A DNA stretch of 64,000 nt from positions 29,639,023 through 29,703,022 of the forward strand of contig LS997567.1 in NCBI GenBank assembly GCA_000469685.2, given 5' to 3'. Numbering within the stretch: position 1 is the first letter of the stretch; each line of letters starts with the position of its first letter. A program made the position numbers and the translations under genes. Under the pieces are notes generated by a model. That model was not told the DNA's origin and did not search any database. It saw only the letters and a list, made by a program, of their open reading frames with translations. Below, one piece after another: positions 23,261 through 36,270 of the stretch. The stretch comes from Haemonchus contortus (lineage: Eukaryota; Nematoda; Chromadorea; Rhabditida; Trichostrongylidae).

Positions 23261-24394
23261 TACAGGGTGGCGAAAAATTACGTGCGCGCGAATTTGGAAG
23301 CGATCAGGTGACTGCTTTGAACATCAAAGCCGGCTATTACGCATCAGTTGTTTTCTTTACACCTTCGATAATCAGCCTGTGAGTAGAAAGTTGTTCTCAA
23401 GACCATGGTGCAGGCCTGCACAAGCCGCGAAGAGATTGCACGCCTAGCCAGCGGCGGGATGAAGAACACTGCAATTGCGTCGAAGCTCGGGATTCCTCTC
23501 AGAACAGTTCAGGAGATTGTGAAGCAAAGGACGAAGGACACGTCCGAACCAAGCCGGGAAGAGGAAGGAAGCGGACTGTCAACACAAGGAGGATGCGTAG
23601 TATTATCAAGAAGAGGATTGACCGTAAGAATGATCGGAGCCTGAACAAAATGGCAGAACAGCTCAAGATCTCCAGGAAATCAGTTCAAATGATAGTGAAA
23701 AATGAGCTTGGGCTTACTTTTTTTTACTTTTTTTTGCTTTACAACTTCATAGCCCAGCTCTCAAGAACACCCGCAAGAGAAAAATTGCCACAAGAAGTTT
23801 GTTTCCCAAAAGTTTAATGGTTTGGGGTGGCATCAGTGCGTCAGGCAAGACTCCGTTGATTTCCATAGACAAAAATGTGAAAATTGATGCGAAGTTCTAC
23901 CAAAACGAAATCCTTAAAAAGTTTTGCTATCCTGGAAGCAGAATCACCCTAACTTCATCTTCCAGCAGGACTGGGCTCCGGCCCACGCAGCGAGATCCAC
24001 CATTCGCTTCCTCGAGACGGAAATCGGCAACTTCCTGACGAAGGATCTGTGGCCTTCTAATAGCCCAGATTTGAATCCTTTGGACTTCGCTGTTTGGGGT
24101 TATATGGAAGAGGAACTAAGGAATAGGAACGTGAAAAGTTTGGTGGCTTTGCGAAGGGAAGTCTGCAAAATCTGGGACAGTTTGGACCACGACTACCTCC
24201 GGCGCACCGTCGACTCGGTGAAAAGACGAATGGAAGCCTGTATCAAAGCTGAAGGCGCGCACTTTGAAAATTTGTTGTAATTATGTAATGTCATTGTTTG
24301 TTGTTTTGATAAAATATTTTCATTCCATGTTGGTATACGAATAATAAAGTTCTAGAGTTTTTTAATGGCGCACGTAATTTTTCGCCACCCTGTA
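23261..24394 (+). mobile_element. maT-type mariner element, deleted copy
   Basis: TA at 23,261-23,262 and 24,393-24,394. Inverted termini are CAGGGTGGCGAAAAATTACG and its complement; the element is 1,130 bp. Compared with the copy at 60,209-61,490 it lacks about 150 bp in the middle of the transposase, replaced by a T-rich patch near 23,718-23,740. Confidence 0.92.
23405..24280 (+). pseudogene. maT transposase (DD37D), broken
   Basis: The N-terminal frame starts MVQACTSREEIARLASGGMK with a helix-turn-helix (AIASKLGIPLRTVQEIV), and a second recognition helix reads MAEQLKISRKSVQMIV. The region with the first Asp is deleted. SLMVWGGISASGKTPL follows, then FQQDWAPAHAARS with the second Asp and SPDLNPLDFAVWG with the third Asp, 37 residues between them: the maT signature. 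At least three frame changes. The C-terminal frame at 23,924-24,280 is intact to its stop. Confidence 0.9.
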
Positions 24395-24574
24395 TATGCA
24401 TACATGCAAGTTGGATTAGAGCCAGAGTCAGCCAATTATATAATAAATGGCTTCAATTTTATTTTATCTGTATAGAACACATGATATCCATTAGTAGTCA
24501 TCATATTTTTACTAGAATTATTAACGCATATCTCCATATCTTTCTGAATATACACGAGTGCCATTTAGGATCGT

Positions 24575-24865
24575 GCCGGCTTCCACCATTTTTCAGCGGA
24601 TCATGGAGACAATCTTTCGTGGCATTGAAGAGTTATCAGAATGCCTAGACAATACTACGTGACGGAGCCGGAAAATCAAACGCATGTTGTGAGACGGGAA
24701 AAGGTGTGAAGCGGCTGAAGGAGGCCGGATTGAGGTTGAATAGGCAGTAATGTGAATTTTTCAATAAGAAGTTGGATTCTTGGGACACGTAGCGGATGCA
24801 AATGGCATACGACCATCGACAACTATAGTTAAGGCTATGATACAGGGCCAAGAATTTTGAAGGAT
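24575..24865 (+). pseudogene. Ty3/gypsy RT fragment, plus strand
   Basis: It reads FQRIMETIFRGIEELSECLD, then AAGLRLN-type and CEFF-type RT/RNase H linker words in broken frames. The same segment occurs on the opposite strand at 25,010-25,230, so two fragments of one family face each other. Confidence 0.6.
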
Positions 24866-25009
24866 TTGTAGCCTATTTTGGTATGGTTCAATATTATGAT
24901 TAGTTTATGTCATGATTAGCATGTACTGCCAAGACCCTAGCAATTCTACTGAATGAGTTGCATAAAAAACGGATGGAATGATACATCATAGCCTTGAATT
25001 TAGTTGTCA

Positions 25010-25733
25010 TGATCCTGTGCCATTTGCATCCAATGCATGTCCCAAGAATTCAACTTCTCTCTTGAAAAATTAGCAACTCTGTCTTTTAGACCTAATTCCG
25101 GCGCCCTTGAACTGCTTCCACATCTTTTCCAGTCTACTCACAGGTGTTTGATCTTCGCCCCGTCACGTAATATCATCTAGATATACTGATAAACCTCCAA
25201 TGTCACTGAAAAATTGTCTCCATGGCTCGCTAAAAAATTGCGGGAGCCGACACTGTCCCAGATGTTACAAGTGTATATTCAAACAATCCTCTTTGCGTAG
25301 TGAATGGGGTTGATGTGGACTCCGGCTCTGATTCTGCTTGCATATGTGCATATGCACCTGTTAGGTCTAACATAGAGAACCTTCTTCTCCAACTATCATG
25401 TGGATCAATATCCGTTTTTGATAACGGGTATTGATTTATATCTAGCTGAGGGTCAGTCGTAATTTTATAACGCTCGCAAGTCCTTAATTTTCCACCTGGT
25501 TTTGGAACTAATACCGCCACAGCTGCCAACCGGCTATGCTTTACTCGTACAAATCCATTATCTATCAGCTCTTGCAGCTGCGCAACCACTTTGAGTCCCA
25601 GCGCTTTCGACACCGGTCGTGCTCTGAAAAAATTCGAGCTGGGCTTATCGCTGGATTTCAACCTAGCTTCAAACCCAGTGTAAATTTCCATGTCTTCATT
25701 CTCTTGCAAGAGATGAACAATTCCTTTTTTCAA
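25010..25733 (-). pseudogene. Ty3/gypsy reverse transcriptase fragment
   Basis: The minus-strand frame 25,733-25,230 (167 codons) contains PVSKALGLKVVAQLQELID, then LVPKPGGKLRTCERYKITT, DPQLDINQYPLSKTD, FSMLDLTGAYAHMQ (catalytic motif A, the Asp in LDLTGAY) and SGTVSAPAIF. Downstream, the YLDD-type region is out of frame at about 25,180. The N- and C-terminal domains and LTRs are absent. It is typical of nematode K02A2.6-like gypsy pol. Confidence 0.8.
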
Positions 25734-25734
25734 C

Positions 25735-26605
25735 TGGATCTGACTCTTCTTCTGGAGATTGTGCCTCCTTCATAATACGACCCGCAATCTACAATATATG
25801 CAGGGCTTTAGTTATGGCCCATTCCACATAAGGGGTGACTAACTTGTTCAAACTCAATCATCACAACCGCTTCAAGAACTGCAAGTTTGACAAATGCTGC
25901 TATCTGTCCTTGCAATCTGAAGCGTTCGACATTGTTTGCTGTGCCTCTACGCCCGACTCTCTTGACAAAAAACTAAGGAGAATGTTACCTGCCCTCCTTT
26001 ATTGTTGCGCGTAGTTTAGCCAACAAGTCAACAAGTTTGCAGAGTTCCATCACCTTTATTATTCAATCGATGATATTCACATTAGGTTTCTATCCAACGT
26101 GATGATCTTGTGTATGATCTTATTGAGCGTTTCATTCCGATGAAGAAATCAGTGCCGTCCGCCGAGAGGTACCACCGCATATCAAAAATCTTCATAAACA
26201 AGGAAGAGGCTATTTGTCACTTGTGTTTATCATTCAGTCTCCACGGAGTACAATAAAGTAAACAGGGACTTCACCTTCCATGCGATTCCTTGGCTATAAG
26301 CAGAACAAACTATCCAACAGTTAATGTATGAAAAATCTCATCTCTTTAATCAGCAAGCGCATGGGTGAGAAGAACCATACATCGCTTCTTCACGACTTTG
26401 AAGGCGAGGCCGAAACCTCCACACAGGCTGAAGCCACTGTTTTAGGTGATTACTCTGCCAGTGCATTGACGGTTCAAAAAAAAACTCCACACAGGCTGAA
26501 GCCACTGTTTTAGGTGATTACTTTGCCAGTGTATTGACGGTTCAAGAAAAACTCTTGCACCTGTTTCTGGTTCGAAAGTTGAATATCAATTTTCCTTACC
26601 AATTA
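25735..26605. other. unassigned, with a 68-bp tandem duplication
   Basis: Two 68-bp units start at 26,417 and 26,485 (ctccacacaggctgaagcc). Otherwise I see nothing recognisable. Confidence 0.5.
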
Positions 26606-27982
26606 TTACGTACCAGGCGGCTACGCACGCTATCGCGTGCGCTAGGGCTCTAGCCATGAGAGACGGAGCCACATGAGCCGATTTTCATTCATTCATCCAT
26701 TCTTTATCGGACTCATACGAAGTTTGACCTTTCTGGGTCCATGGGGACTGGAGTTATTTCTGCTCGAACCCCGCCTCCCACCTAACTTTTTCCATCATGC
26801 CGCCTGTACTCCTACCAAGTTTGAACACTCTAGGTCCATGGGAACCAGAGTTATGAATTTTCGTATATAAATTAAGAAGATATGTGAGCTTCGAGGCACA
26901 CTCCGCCTATTGTGGGCGGGCCTCTGCTGCCGTCAGTTATGCTAGAGACACGTTCGACGATGCTTTTCCCACATCAACTCTTTCCTGCTCTGTTGGCTTT
27001 CTCCAAACCGAGTTATAAATGTTTTCATAAAGCATTGCATTTTTGGAGAACGCCCCGCCCATCGGGGTGGGTCTCCCCAGTTCAATCGAACTTACCTACG
27101 CATATCTCTAGCCACCTTTAACACGTTGACGACAACGCGCGTTTGGACATTTTTGGCCGCGTGGGACCGATGCAATACTTGCGGCCCCGTCGACAGCGAG
27201 ATTTCGAAGCTTGAGAGTGAAAACTACCTCTTACTACATATCGCTTCTTAGTAAGTTGGTTGATAAAATGAAAAACACACTTAAGGGTTCTATATAATAA
27301 ATATTCCGCTTTAATAAAAGCTTATATAAACATGAAAATGGCTGGGAGAGAAGAAAACTCGAAAGATATTTACAACTCGGCCGTCTTCTGACCTAGAAGT
27401 AGAACTTCTTAATGCTGTTAAAACTCGAATTCAATAGCTTGCTTTCAACGTTTTCATTTTACTTGCTTATTGATCTCAATAAAAAAAGTCGATGTTTGAA
27501 GTAGGCTCATAATTTTGTTAGACTTGGAAAACCTGTGTGAAGATGAAGCATATCTGATCATTTTATGGACCATTCTGTTGATAGCTTTGTTACTGCTTGA
27601 TCTATGATATAAACACAAAAAACATACGAATAAACTACGCTTGTGCAAAAAAAATTGCGAAATGAGCGCGGGACACATGTGTCCCGCGTTGTCCCACGTG
27701 GCCTGCGAAACGCGGGACGTATATGTCCCGCGCTGTCTTCAACGTGTTAAACCCCACTTCTGAAGCCGTTTCGTGAGTGAATTTGAAATCATGGTCCTCA
27801 GGACAGCTCATTCGATGCACGCCACTTCCACTGTGGGCGGGGCTCCGCCAAGCTGATGTGTGCTTTATACTCCTCGGGACATGACCCACCGGTCCCACGC
27901 TTGACCCGGTCTCTCCAGGCAAATCTAAAGGAACTAAGGAATCCCGTGACAGGCATACAGACACACGGACGGACATAGAGAC

Positions 27983-28018
<36 letters not shown>

Positions 28019-28043
28019 GAAGCGCTTCATAGTAAGTAGGATG
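26606..28043 (+). repeat. dispersed repeat family, complete copy
   Basis: It starts ACCAGGCGGCTACGCACGC with a hairpin-forming GCACGC..GCGTGC, then 'ggctctagccatgagagacgg'. It carries GC-box palindromes near 26,895, 27,048 and 27,822 and a short GACA tract (27,960-28,017), and ends GAAGCGCTTCATAGTAAG. Excluding a 629-bp MITE it is about 810 bp. There are no terminal inverted repeats and no coding. A hairpin near each end plus an internal microsatellite recalls DINE-1/Helentron-type elements, but that placement is inference. Confidence 0.75.
27118..27750. mobile_element. TTAA piggyBac-like MITE (copy E3)
   Basis: TTAA at both ends (27,118-27,121 and 27,747-27,750). Termini are CACGTTGACGAC and CACGTTGAAGAC; the element is 625 bp. 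A perfect 22-bp palindrome lies at 27,667-27,688 (CGCGGGACACA and its complement) and a near-perfect one at 27,711-27,732. The minus-strand repeat copy at 10,909-10,912 has a single TTAA at the homologous place, giving the empty site. The terminus matches the left end of the piggyBac element at 62,045 in 11 of 12 bases. Confidence 0.92.
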
Positions 28044-28149
28044 TTTACGCTGCCTCAAAAGGTCCTCGTCTCTCCCATCGGATGGGATTCCCCCAATCTT
28101 CTTCAAAATGTTTGCCTCAAAGCTAGCAAAACCTCTTTTCCATATATTC

Positions 28150-30402
<2,253 letters not shown>

Positions 30403-30404
<2 letters not shown>

Positions 30405-31675
30405 CAGGGTGCGCCATAAATATGGTAACAAAAGGATTGGGCTACAAAAACCGCTGTTCATATTGATACATGGTGAATACGTGTGAAATATTTACTATGC
30501 GTGACATCTACAAAATGAACATGCGATCATCTTATATAACCATCTCCTGTACTAATTATGGTTGAAACATGCTGCGGCTATTCTTCGACGGCGGCACGCA
30601 GAGTTTCTTGGGAAACTCCAGCCCGGGTAGTTTCCATTGGTTCCTTATGAGCAGCAACATTGGTCACTTTGTAGCGCAAGGTTTCCTCTCCATTATAGAC
30701 TATATCCAGCGGCCCATCACATGTTGGCCTGGGAAATTTGTAGGAGGACTGGAAAGTCGCAAACATTGCCTCAGCACTAGTCTTAGTCGTTTCCCATTCG
30801 TGAGCAGGTGTACCGTAGTTTTCAAATCGTATCCCTAAAAAAATCTTTGACCCTTAGCTGCTCAATCCAAAACCCTTTCAGAAAGACCTTTCTGAAAGGG
30901 TTTTGGATTGAATCTTGTACTTCCTTCGACAAAAATTTGCAATATCGCTCTAATGGTAGAGTTTCTAGCAGAAGCTTTCATCAAAAAGGGAAAATGGCTA
31001 TGAGAGACGATTTGACTCTTCTCAGCAGCTTCAGCTCTCCAAATGCGAAGTATATATGTATACTTTGGGGTCTCAACATTTCTTCCACGCTTAACACCCT
31101 TTAGTCAAAAAATGGTTTGTCGAAGTGCGTGCCGCGCGCAGGTTGAGCACGGCATTTGTTTCTTCTCTCCAACTTCTTCTCGTCAAGAATCTCATAGGGC
31201 TTCCGAAACTTATCTGTGTACAATTATATTTACTAGGGGGAGACTGTTCTCATCGGATTAGAACATACAAACAAAAGCAGTCATTTTTCTAGTAATTCGG
31301 CAGGTTTTGCAGCGTACTCCTTCCCAAGTAACTCTATACGGAAAATGGGTTGTATGTGAGGCAAGACGATCGTCTTGAGGTTCACCCCGACCTGTCTACG
31401 CATCGCGATTCAGGAGACTGTCATTGGGGAAAATGTCAAAACGAGCAGCGATTCTGGGAAGGGACTCTCCAAATGCGCGCAAAGACGGAATGGCCGGTGG
31501 ATGTCTGCGAGGCTCCACCGGTTTCCGAAATCTGACGAGTTGAGAGCACCAAAGTAGATATGTAGTCTGAGGTATATCATAAACAGTAGGGAAGGTGCAG
31601 ATTTGGAATAACCCTCTGAACAAGGAAATTACGTACGTCCGAAAAGTTGTTACCATATTTATGGCGCACCCTGTA
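30403..31675 (-). mobile_element. mariner-type element, full length
   Basis: TA duplications at 30,403-30,404 and 31,674-31,675; inverted termini CAGGGTGCGCCATAAATATGG; 1,269 bp. Orientation is opposite to the copies at 16,141 and 17,483. Transposase is decayed on the minus strand; the frame at 31,656-31,396 is an antisense shadow of the 5' region. A 48-bp fold-back lies at 30,863-30,910. Confidence 0.9.
30863..30910. repeat. perfect 23-bp inverted repeat, 2-nt centre
   Basis: CAATCCAAAACCCTTTC and onward for 23 bp is followed after two bases by its exact complement. It is absent from the homologous sites in the other mariner copies that I compared, where no fold-back is visible. Confidence 0.92.
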
Positions 31676-31889
31676 TATGTAGTAAGGACATTCCTCCAAT
31701 TGCGGCTGAGTAACTCTCCTATGAAAGGAATCGGTTGTCACAGCTCTCTCGAAAAAATCAAAGCTTCTATAACTAACGAATTTAAACCCATTAGTACTGC
31801 GCCGGCTCCCTGTGAATCAATGGAAAAATCATGAAATCATGTTTCCTTGATTGGTTCAATCGTTTGAACCTTTCCCCTTGAGGCCAATT

Positions 31890-32385
31890 CAGTTTCGTTA
31901 AGGATTTCTGCTTGTCCGAAACTCTTGGCATATACCCCTAGGTGTATTAGTGCTCTTAATTCACTGAGAAATGTTGACATCATACATATATTTTGCTATT
32001 AGTAAAGCCTTTGACACAGTTGACCATGGTATTTTGCTACACAAGCTGGAGAGGGTCGGCATTCGGGGTAATTTTTTGAAATGGGTAAAATACTGTCTTT
32101 CCGACCATTGGTTTTGTGCCAAAGTCGAGACGCTTTTTCCGATTAATAATAGGTTACATCCGGTGAGTCATGAAGGGGTTCTCTCGCCTCTGTTGCTCCT
32201 TATTTATACATTGGAACTCCCTTCTGCAGTTCTGGTTGATCAAACCGTTACAATGTTTAGTAAAGTACAGTGCCGATGATATTAATCCCGTAGTGAGGTC
32301 GGATATGGACAGCCTTGCAGAGGAAGAAGGGTTCCTTTACCACGAAGTTGGTTCCATGTCAACGTGAACTGATCTCATGAACCTG
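31890..32385 (+). pseudogene. LINE reverse transcriptase fragment
   Basis: The frame 31,971-32,279 reads ISKAFDTVDHGILLHKLERV (RT motif A, catalytic Asp), GIRGNFLKWVKYCLSDH, and EGVLSPLLLLIYTLELPSA (motif B, usually PQGSVLSPLLF). This is a CR1/Jockey-like non-LTR RT. The YADD region and both ends are missing or out of frame. Confidence 0.75.
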
Positions 32386-32394
32386 AAAGTTAAA

Positions 32395-32558
32395 GGTACG
32401 ATTCGCGATAAAAATGGTTACTGAGTTCTTCCCCTTGGAATACTCCCTTCAAGGGTGATAGAAAGGACCCTCTCGCGCCCAAAAACTCGACGGTTAGGGC
32501 ATAATGGAAACCCTGTTCCCGGCTCGCGCGGACTTCCCGCCCCTCGATCGATGTCCTA
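32395..32558. mobile_element. left end of a GTTCACGATAA-type MITE
   Basis: GGTACGATTCGCGATAA at the left end and interior words (gggcataatgg, cccctcgatcgatgt) match the elements at 53,961 and 16,826. The sequence breaks off at 32,558, where TTAA-element sequence starts. Confidence 0.6.
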
Positions 32559-33457
32559 TGGCCCGCCGGCGGGCCACACGGTCCCAGTAGCAACCTTGAT
32601 TCTAACACCCCCGTCCTTTGAGGTGAAGTTCCATTAAAATGTCTCTGATTAAGTAATAAGTCATTCACAATATGTACGTGCTATGTTGTAGAACACTTAT
32701 CACTTCTCCCTTGATATTTTAATCACTTTTTATCTCAAAGAATGGGTGCGAAAATCAACATCCACTGTTACTTTGTTAGACCCTACACGAAACAGGGAAC
32801 TGCTAAACTCAACTCTGAACCTTTGTGGCTTGTTAGATAAGGATCAACAAAACATCATAGATTTTGTCCGGACACGGAAGATTAGTTTTATCCACAAATC
32901 TTCGATGAATTGATTAGAGGCAGATACCACTGTTGTGACAAACCTTGTAAGACCCTTACTTCAAAGTGTTTTCGGCTAGCATTCCTCTCCAGAACAGTTT
33001 ACAAATTGGAATGAAAGTCCGAAAGGGAGCAGGTGAAGATGCACTGGTAGCTACATGGAATATGCGAAGAAAAAGGTCGTGCTTATAAACCATGTCAAAA
33101 GAGTTTGGAACAAATGTTCCAAAAGCCACAATTCTTTGAAGTGTTCTCCCAAAGTATTACACATAGTACGTGTGAATAACCATCTGATTACGCTTGATTT
33201 TGCTTCTTTTAACAATTACCTAATATAAACTTTTGTTTTCTCTCATAACTTTTGTTGGGAGTGAGTGATCCTTGGCCCCAACGCCCCAAGTTTCTACAGG
33301 AGGCTGTGAGTCTAGCTTATATTTGAAGGCGCCAAAAAATATAAAAAGGTTCAATAAATAAAGTAAACACTACCGTGGTCCGCTGGCGGGCCACGGGGTC
33401 CCAGGAGCACGATAAGGTGTGTCCAGCCGGCGGGCCACGCGGTCGTCAATGGGTTAA
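32559..33457. mobile_element. TTAA piggyBac-like MITE, left end lost (copy E4)
   Basis: The right end is GTCGTCAATGGG then TTAA (33,454-33,457). Palindromes of the TGGCCCGCC/GGCGGGCCA type are centred at 33,384.5 and 33,428.5, i.e. 69.5 and 25.5 bp from the TTAA. A perfect 18-bp version lies at 32,559-32,576 near the presumed left part, but no left terminus remains. Confidence 0.75.
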
Positions 33458-34384
33458 CTTACCATCGCAGACCGGGATCCAAAAAGTACATCGGGGTAAA
33501 GATAACTGAGAACTGCTGACGTACTCATGTCAGGCGGCAAACAACTTAAAACATGGTTGACTCCACTACTGTATTCGCTGAAGATTGGCGCCACCATCAG
33601 TTCGCTGTAGCCAGAAGCTCCACCTACAACACCGCTTCCCCAGCAAAACGTTTTTTGGGAAATGTTTAGGAAACATTGACCATGGCCTGCGGTCATCAGA
33701 TGCCACCCTCAAACAGGTTAGGTAGCTAGGCCCAGCGGGGAGTCGACGACTAACTAAGATGTACATATGACTTACAGCTGGTAGTCGCAGCAAATGAGCA
33801 CGGTTTTGGTTTTCTTGTTTTTTATTCTCGCCGCCCCAGTCTCTTACCCACGACCCCTTAAAGAATCAAGGGTGTGCGCGCGAGTGTAGACGTGCTCGGC
33901 CTATGCAACAACAAAGAATAGGTCTGCCGCTTTCGAGTTTGGCCGTTAGGGTCCCGCTGTGATGCCGTCGTTCGTAGCGGAGTCCGTTCGTTAAACCCGA
34001 GCACCGAGGTCGAGGAAGATGGTGCAATGAGTAGCGATCGACCCGGGTATGGAAACCCGAAGCCGCCGAACGGAACCAAGCCACGCCGCCCCGTTGTAAA
34101 GCTCCTGGCTCGACCCCTGCGATACGTAGGTCGTCTAGTTGCTATCCCGGTATATTAACTTGTCCTTATTTTATATGTCGTATTTGTCAAAAGCCAGCGT
34201 TGATATTGAGTTAGGTAAGCAAAATCATTAGAAGTTCTGAATTTCTAAGAATAGAAATGCAAGAATGCATTCTGCTCGAGAATGCGTCGAGTTCCATGAG
34301 TACAAGTTCTCAGTGCCCCGGCGAAAGCGCTGGGTCAACGACAGCGAGAAGACGAAGAAGAATAGTGACCGTTCACCATCTGGC
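33458..34384. other. unassigned sequence
   Basis: Moderately GC-rich around 33,840-34,150. Frames at 33,454-33,793 and 33,858-34,084 (minus) have no recognised domain. Confidence 0.4.
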
Positions 34385-34720
34385 GATTCCAGGTGAAGGA
34401 TGCTTCGTCGCGGTGGCCATTTAGGATGGGATGTATACCACTGTAGGGGGTTTTGACCGCTGATCTCAAAACTGTGCTCCAAATCTGCTCAGCGATTTTG
34501 GGAACAAAGTTAAGGGACCAATGCCTCTCTGTGTATACAACTGTACCGAAGGGATCACCGAGCCGAAAAAACCGCAACTGTGCTACGGTGGCGCAGTTGA
34601 TAGGACGGTGTACTGGTAGGCATGACATCAAAGTTTGGTTCCATGATGCATGTGCTTGTTTTGCTTTTCCACGAAATGCATCCTAAACGCTTGCAAAATG
34701 TTTTTGGGCTTAATTTTGGT
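34385..34720 (+). repeat. tRNA-like SINE family 2, copy a
   Basis: It aligns over about 320 bp with the reverse complement of 35,945-36,270. It includes GGCGCAGTTGATAGGACGG (A-box region) and 'ggcatgacatcaaagtttggttcc', a decayed B box. A 5' block ('ctgatctcaaaactgtgctccaaat') precedes the tRNA-like part. Confidence 0.65.
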
Positions 34721-35940
34721 TATCTACGGAGCTCCCTCACAATTTAGGAACACTGGAAAGGTATCACAAGAAAAGTTTTTTCTGCCACTCAATGGTCCAG
34801 TAGAGGTCGAGCTATATTCGAGCAGAAGAGGGATTCTAAATATCATCTATTAATAGGCTTGAGAGGCTTCAAGTAGAAAAGTTCCAAATGATTCTAAATG
34901 ATTCATTGGATCGTACGCGTTTTAACACGTTACCAGGAGGCGGTAATAAAGCTTTGGACCGTACTTGTCGATGCTATGTAAAGAAGCCCGTTGTCCTTCG
35001 CGAGGGAGTCGAGTTCGTGGAATGCGACCACAATGATCCTGTTCGGTCTCCTGAAGATGACAGCGACTATGGACCCGTAAATTCGCGAAAGAAACCTCGT
35101 ACGTTTGTGGGGATATAGAGGTTCCGAAGTGAAACCTAACCTTCAGCTTTGTAATCTATCCCATGAGCTCCAATTTTATTGCGCTGGTAGAAGAGTCCAT
35201 AGCTTCTGGTTCGAGAGTCAAAAGAAGCCGCATTTCCTCCTACATGAAAAAAAACGTTTCGTATCATTACAACGGAGTGTCATCTACGGAAATAAGGGAA
35301 TATGCGAGAGGCCATGAGCTTCCGAACTAGTCTATTATCAACCATTCACGATGTCATATGGGGTTGTAACTATCACGTGCAAACTATTGGATGGATAAGC
35401 TATCGTAAAATTAATATGAAAGTCTCATCGCACGAGAGTTTTTTTCAAAGGATACCGCTTCAAATCAACAAAGAATGCCCAGAGGGGACAATTTCAAAGC
35501 AAGTTCAATGTGAATTCAGGGTTTTGAGTACAGCCGTGATATCATGTCCCATCGCACCACAACAGCTACCTCATGAAACCGAATTTTGAAAAGGCGTTCA
35601 CCTCAAAAACAGAATTAGCGGATAATCGTATGTGCACGCAAAGCGAAAAACTATGGTTCCACTGTATTTCTTCAACAATGTCAGTTAATTTGTACCACCG
35701 CTTCGGAAGTGCGGGCAAGATTCTTGGAAAGTGTGGACCGTATCCCTCCCAAAGAGAGATGTGCTCGGATGAGTCATTCGACCGCCTCCTACCGTAGATA
35801 CAGGGAGCTACTGAAAAGTTCGAAACATTTTGTTGGCTGTTCGGGGTAGAGGCGTATCTACTTGGTCTATAGTGTTGAAATTTTTATTGGATTACTATTC
35901 CCCGGTATCCTAAATTGTGAGGAAGCCTCGTAGATGTCCA
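34721..35940. other. unassigned; several plus-strand open frames
   Basis: Frames at 34,888-35,118, 35,105-35,317, 35,302-35,589 and 35,573-35,797 follow one another on the plus strand with small overlaps, which suggests one decayed coding region of about 900 bp. I cannot recognise the protein. It lies between two inverted SINE copies. Confidence 0.4.
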
Positions 35941-35944
35941 ACTT

Positions 35945-36270
35945 TGAACCCAAAAGCGTTTTGCAAACGTTTAGTAGGCATTTCACGGAAAAGTAAAACG
36001 AGCACACGCATCAAGGAATCGAACCTTGATGTCATGCCTACCAGCCCACCACCTTACCAGCTGCGCCCGTTGCACAACTTCGGCTTTGCTCGGCTCGCTG
36101 ATCCGTTCGGTAGCGGTACAACGCCGGGAGGCATTGGTCCCATAACACTGTTCCCAGAATCGTTTGCATATTTGGAGCACAGATTTGAGATCAGCGTTCG
36201 AAACCACCTTTAGGGAAATACATCTCATCTTGAATGGCCACTGCGACCGAGTATCCTTCCCCAGGAGCAC
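35945..36270 (-). repeat. tRNA-like SINE family 2, copy b
   Basis: On the minus strand it has GGGCGCAGCTGGTAAGGTGG (A box) and GGTTCGATTCC (an intact B box) near 36,020, then 'gcgtgtgctcgttttac'. The better preserved RNA polymerase III signals make this the younger or less decayed of the pair. Confidence 0.7.

Noticed and set aside
31396..31656. 86-codon minus frame starting MVTTFRTYVISLFRG as a gene
   Set aside because: It starts in the inverted terminus of the mariner element and overlaps its leader; no transposase motif.
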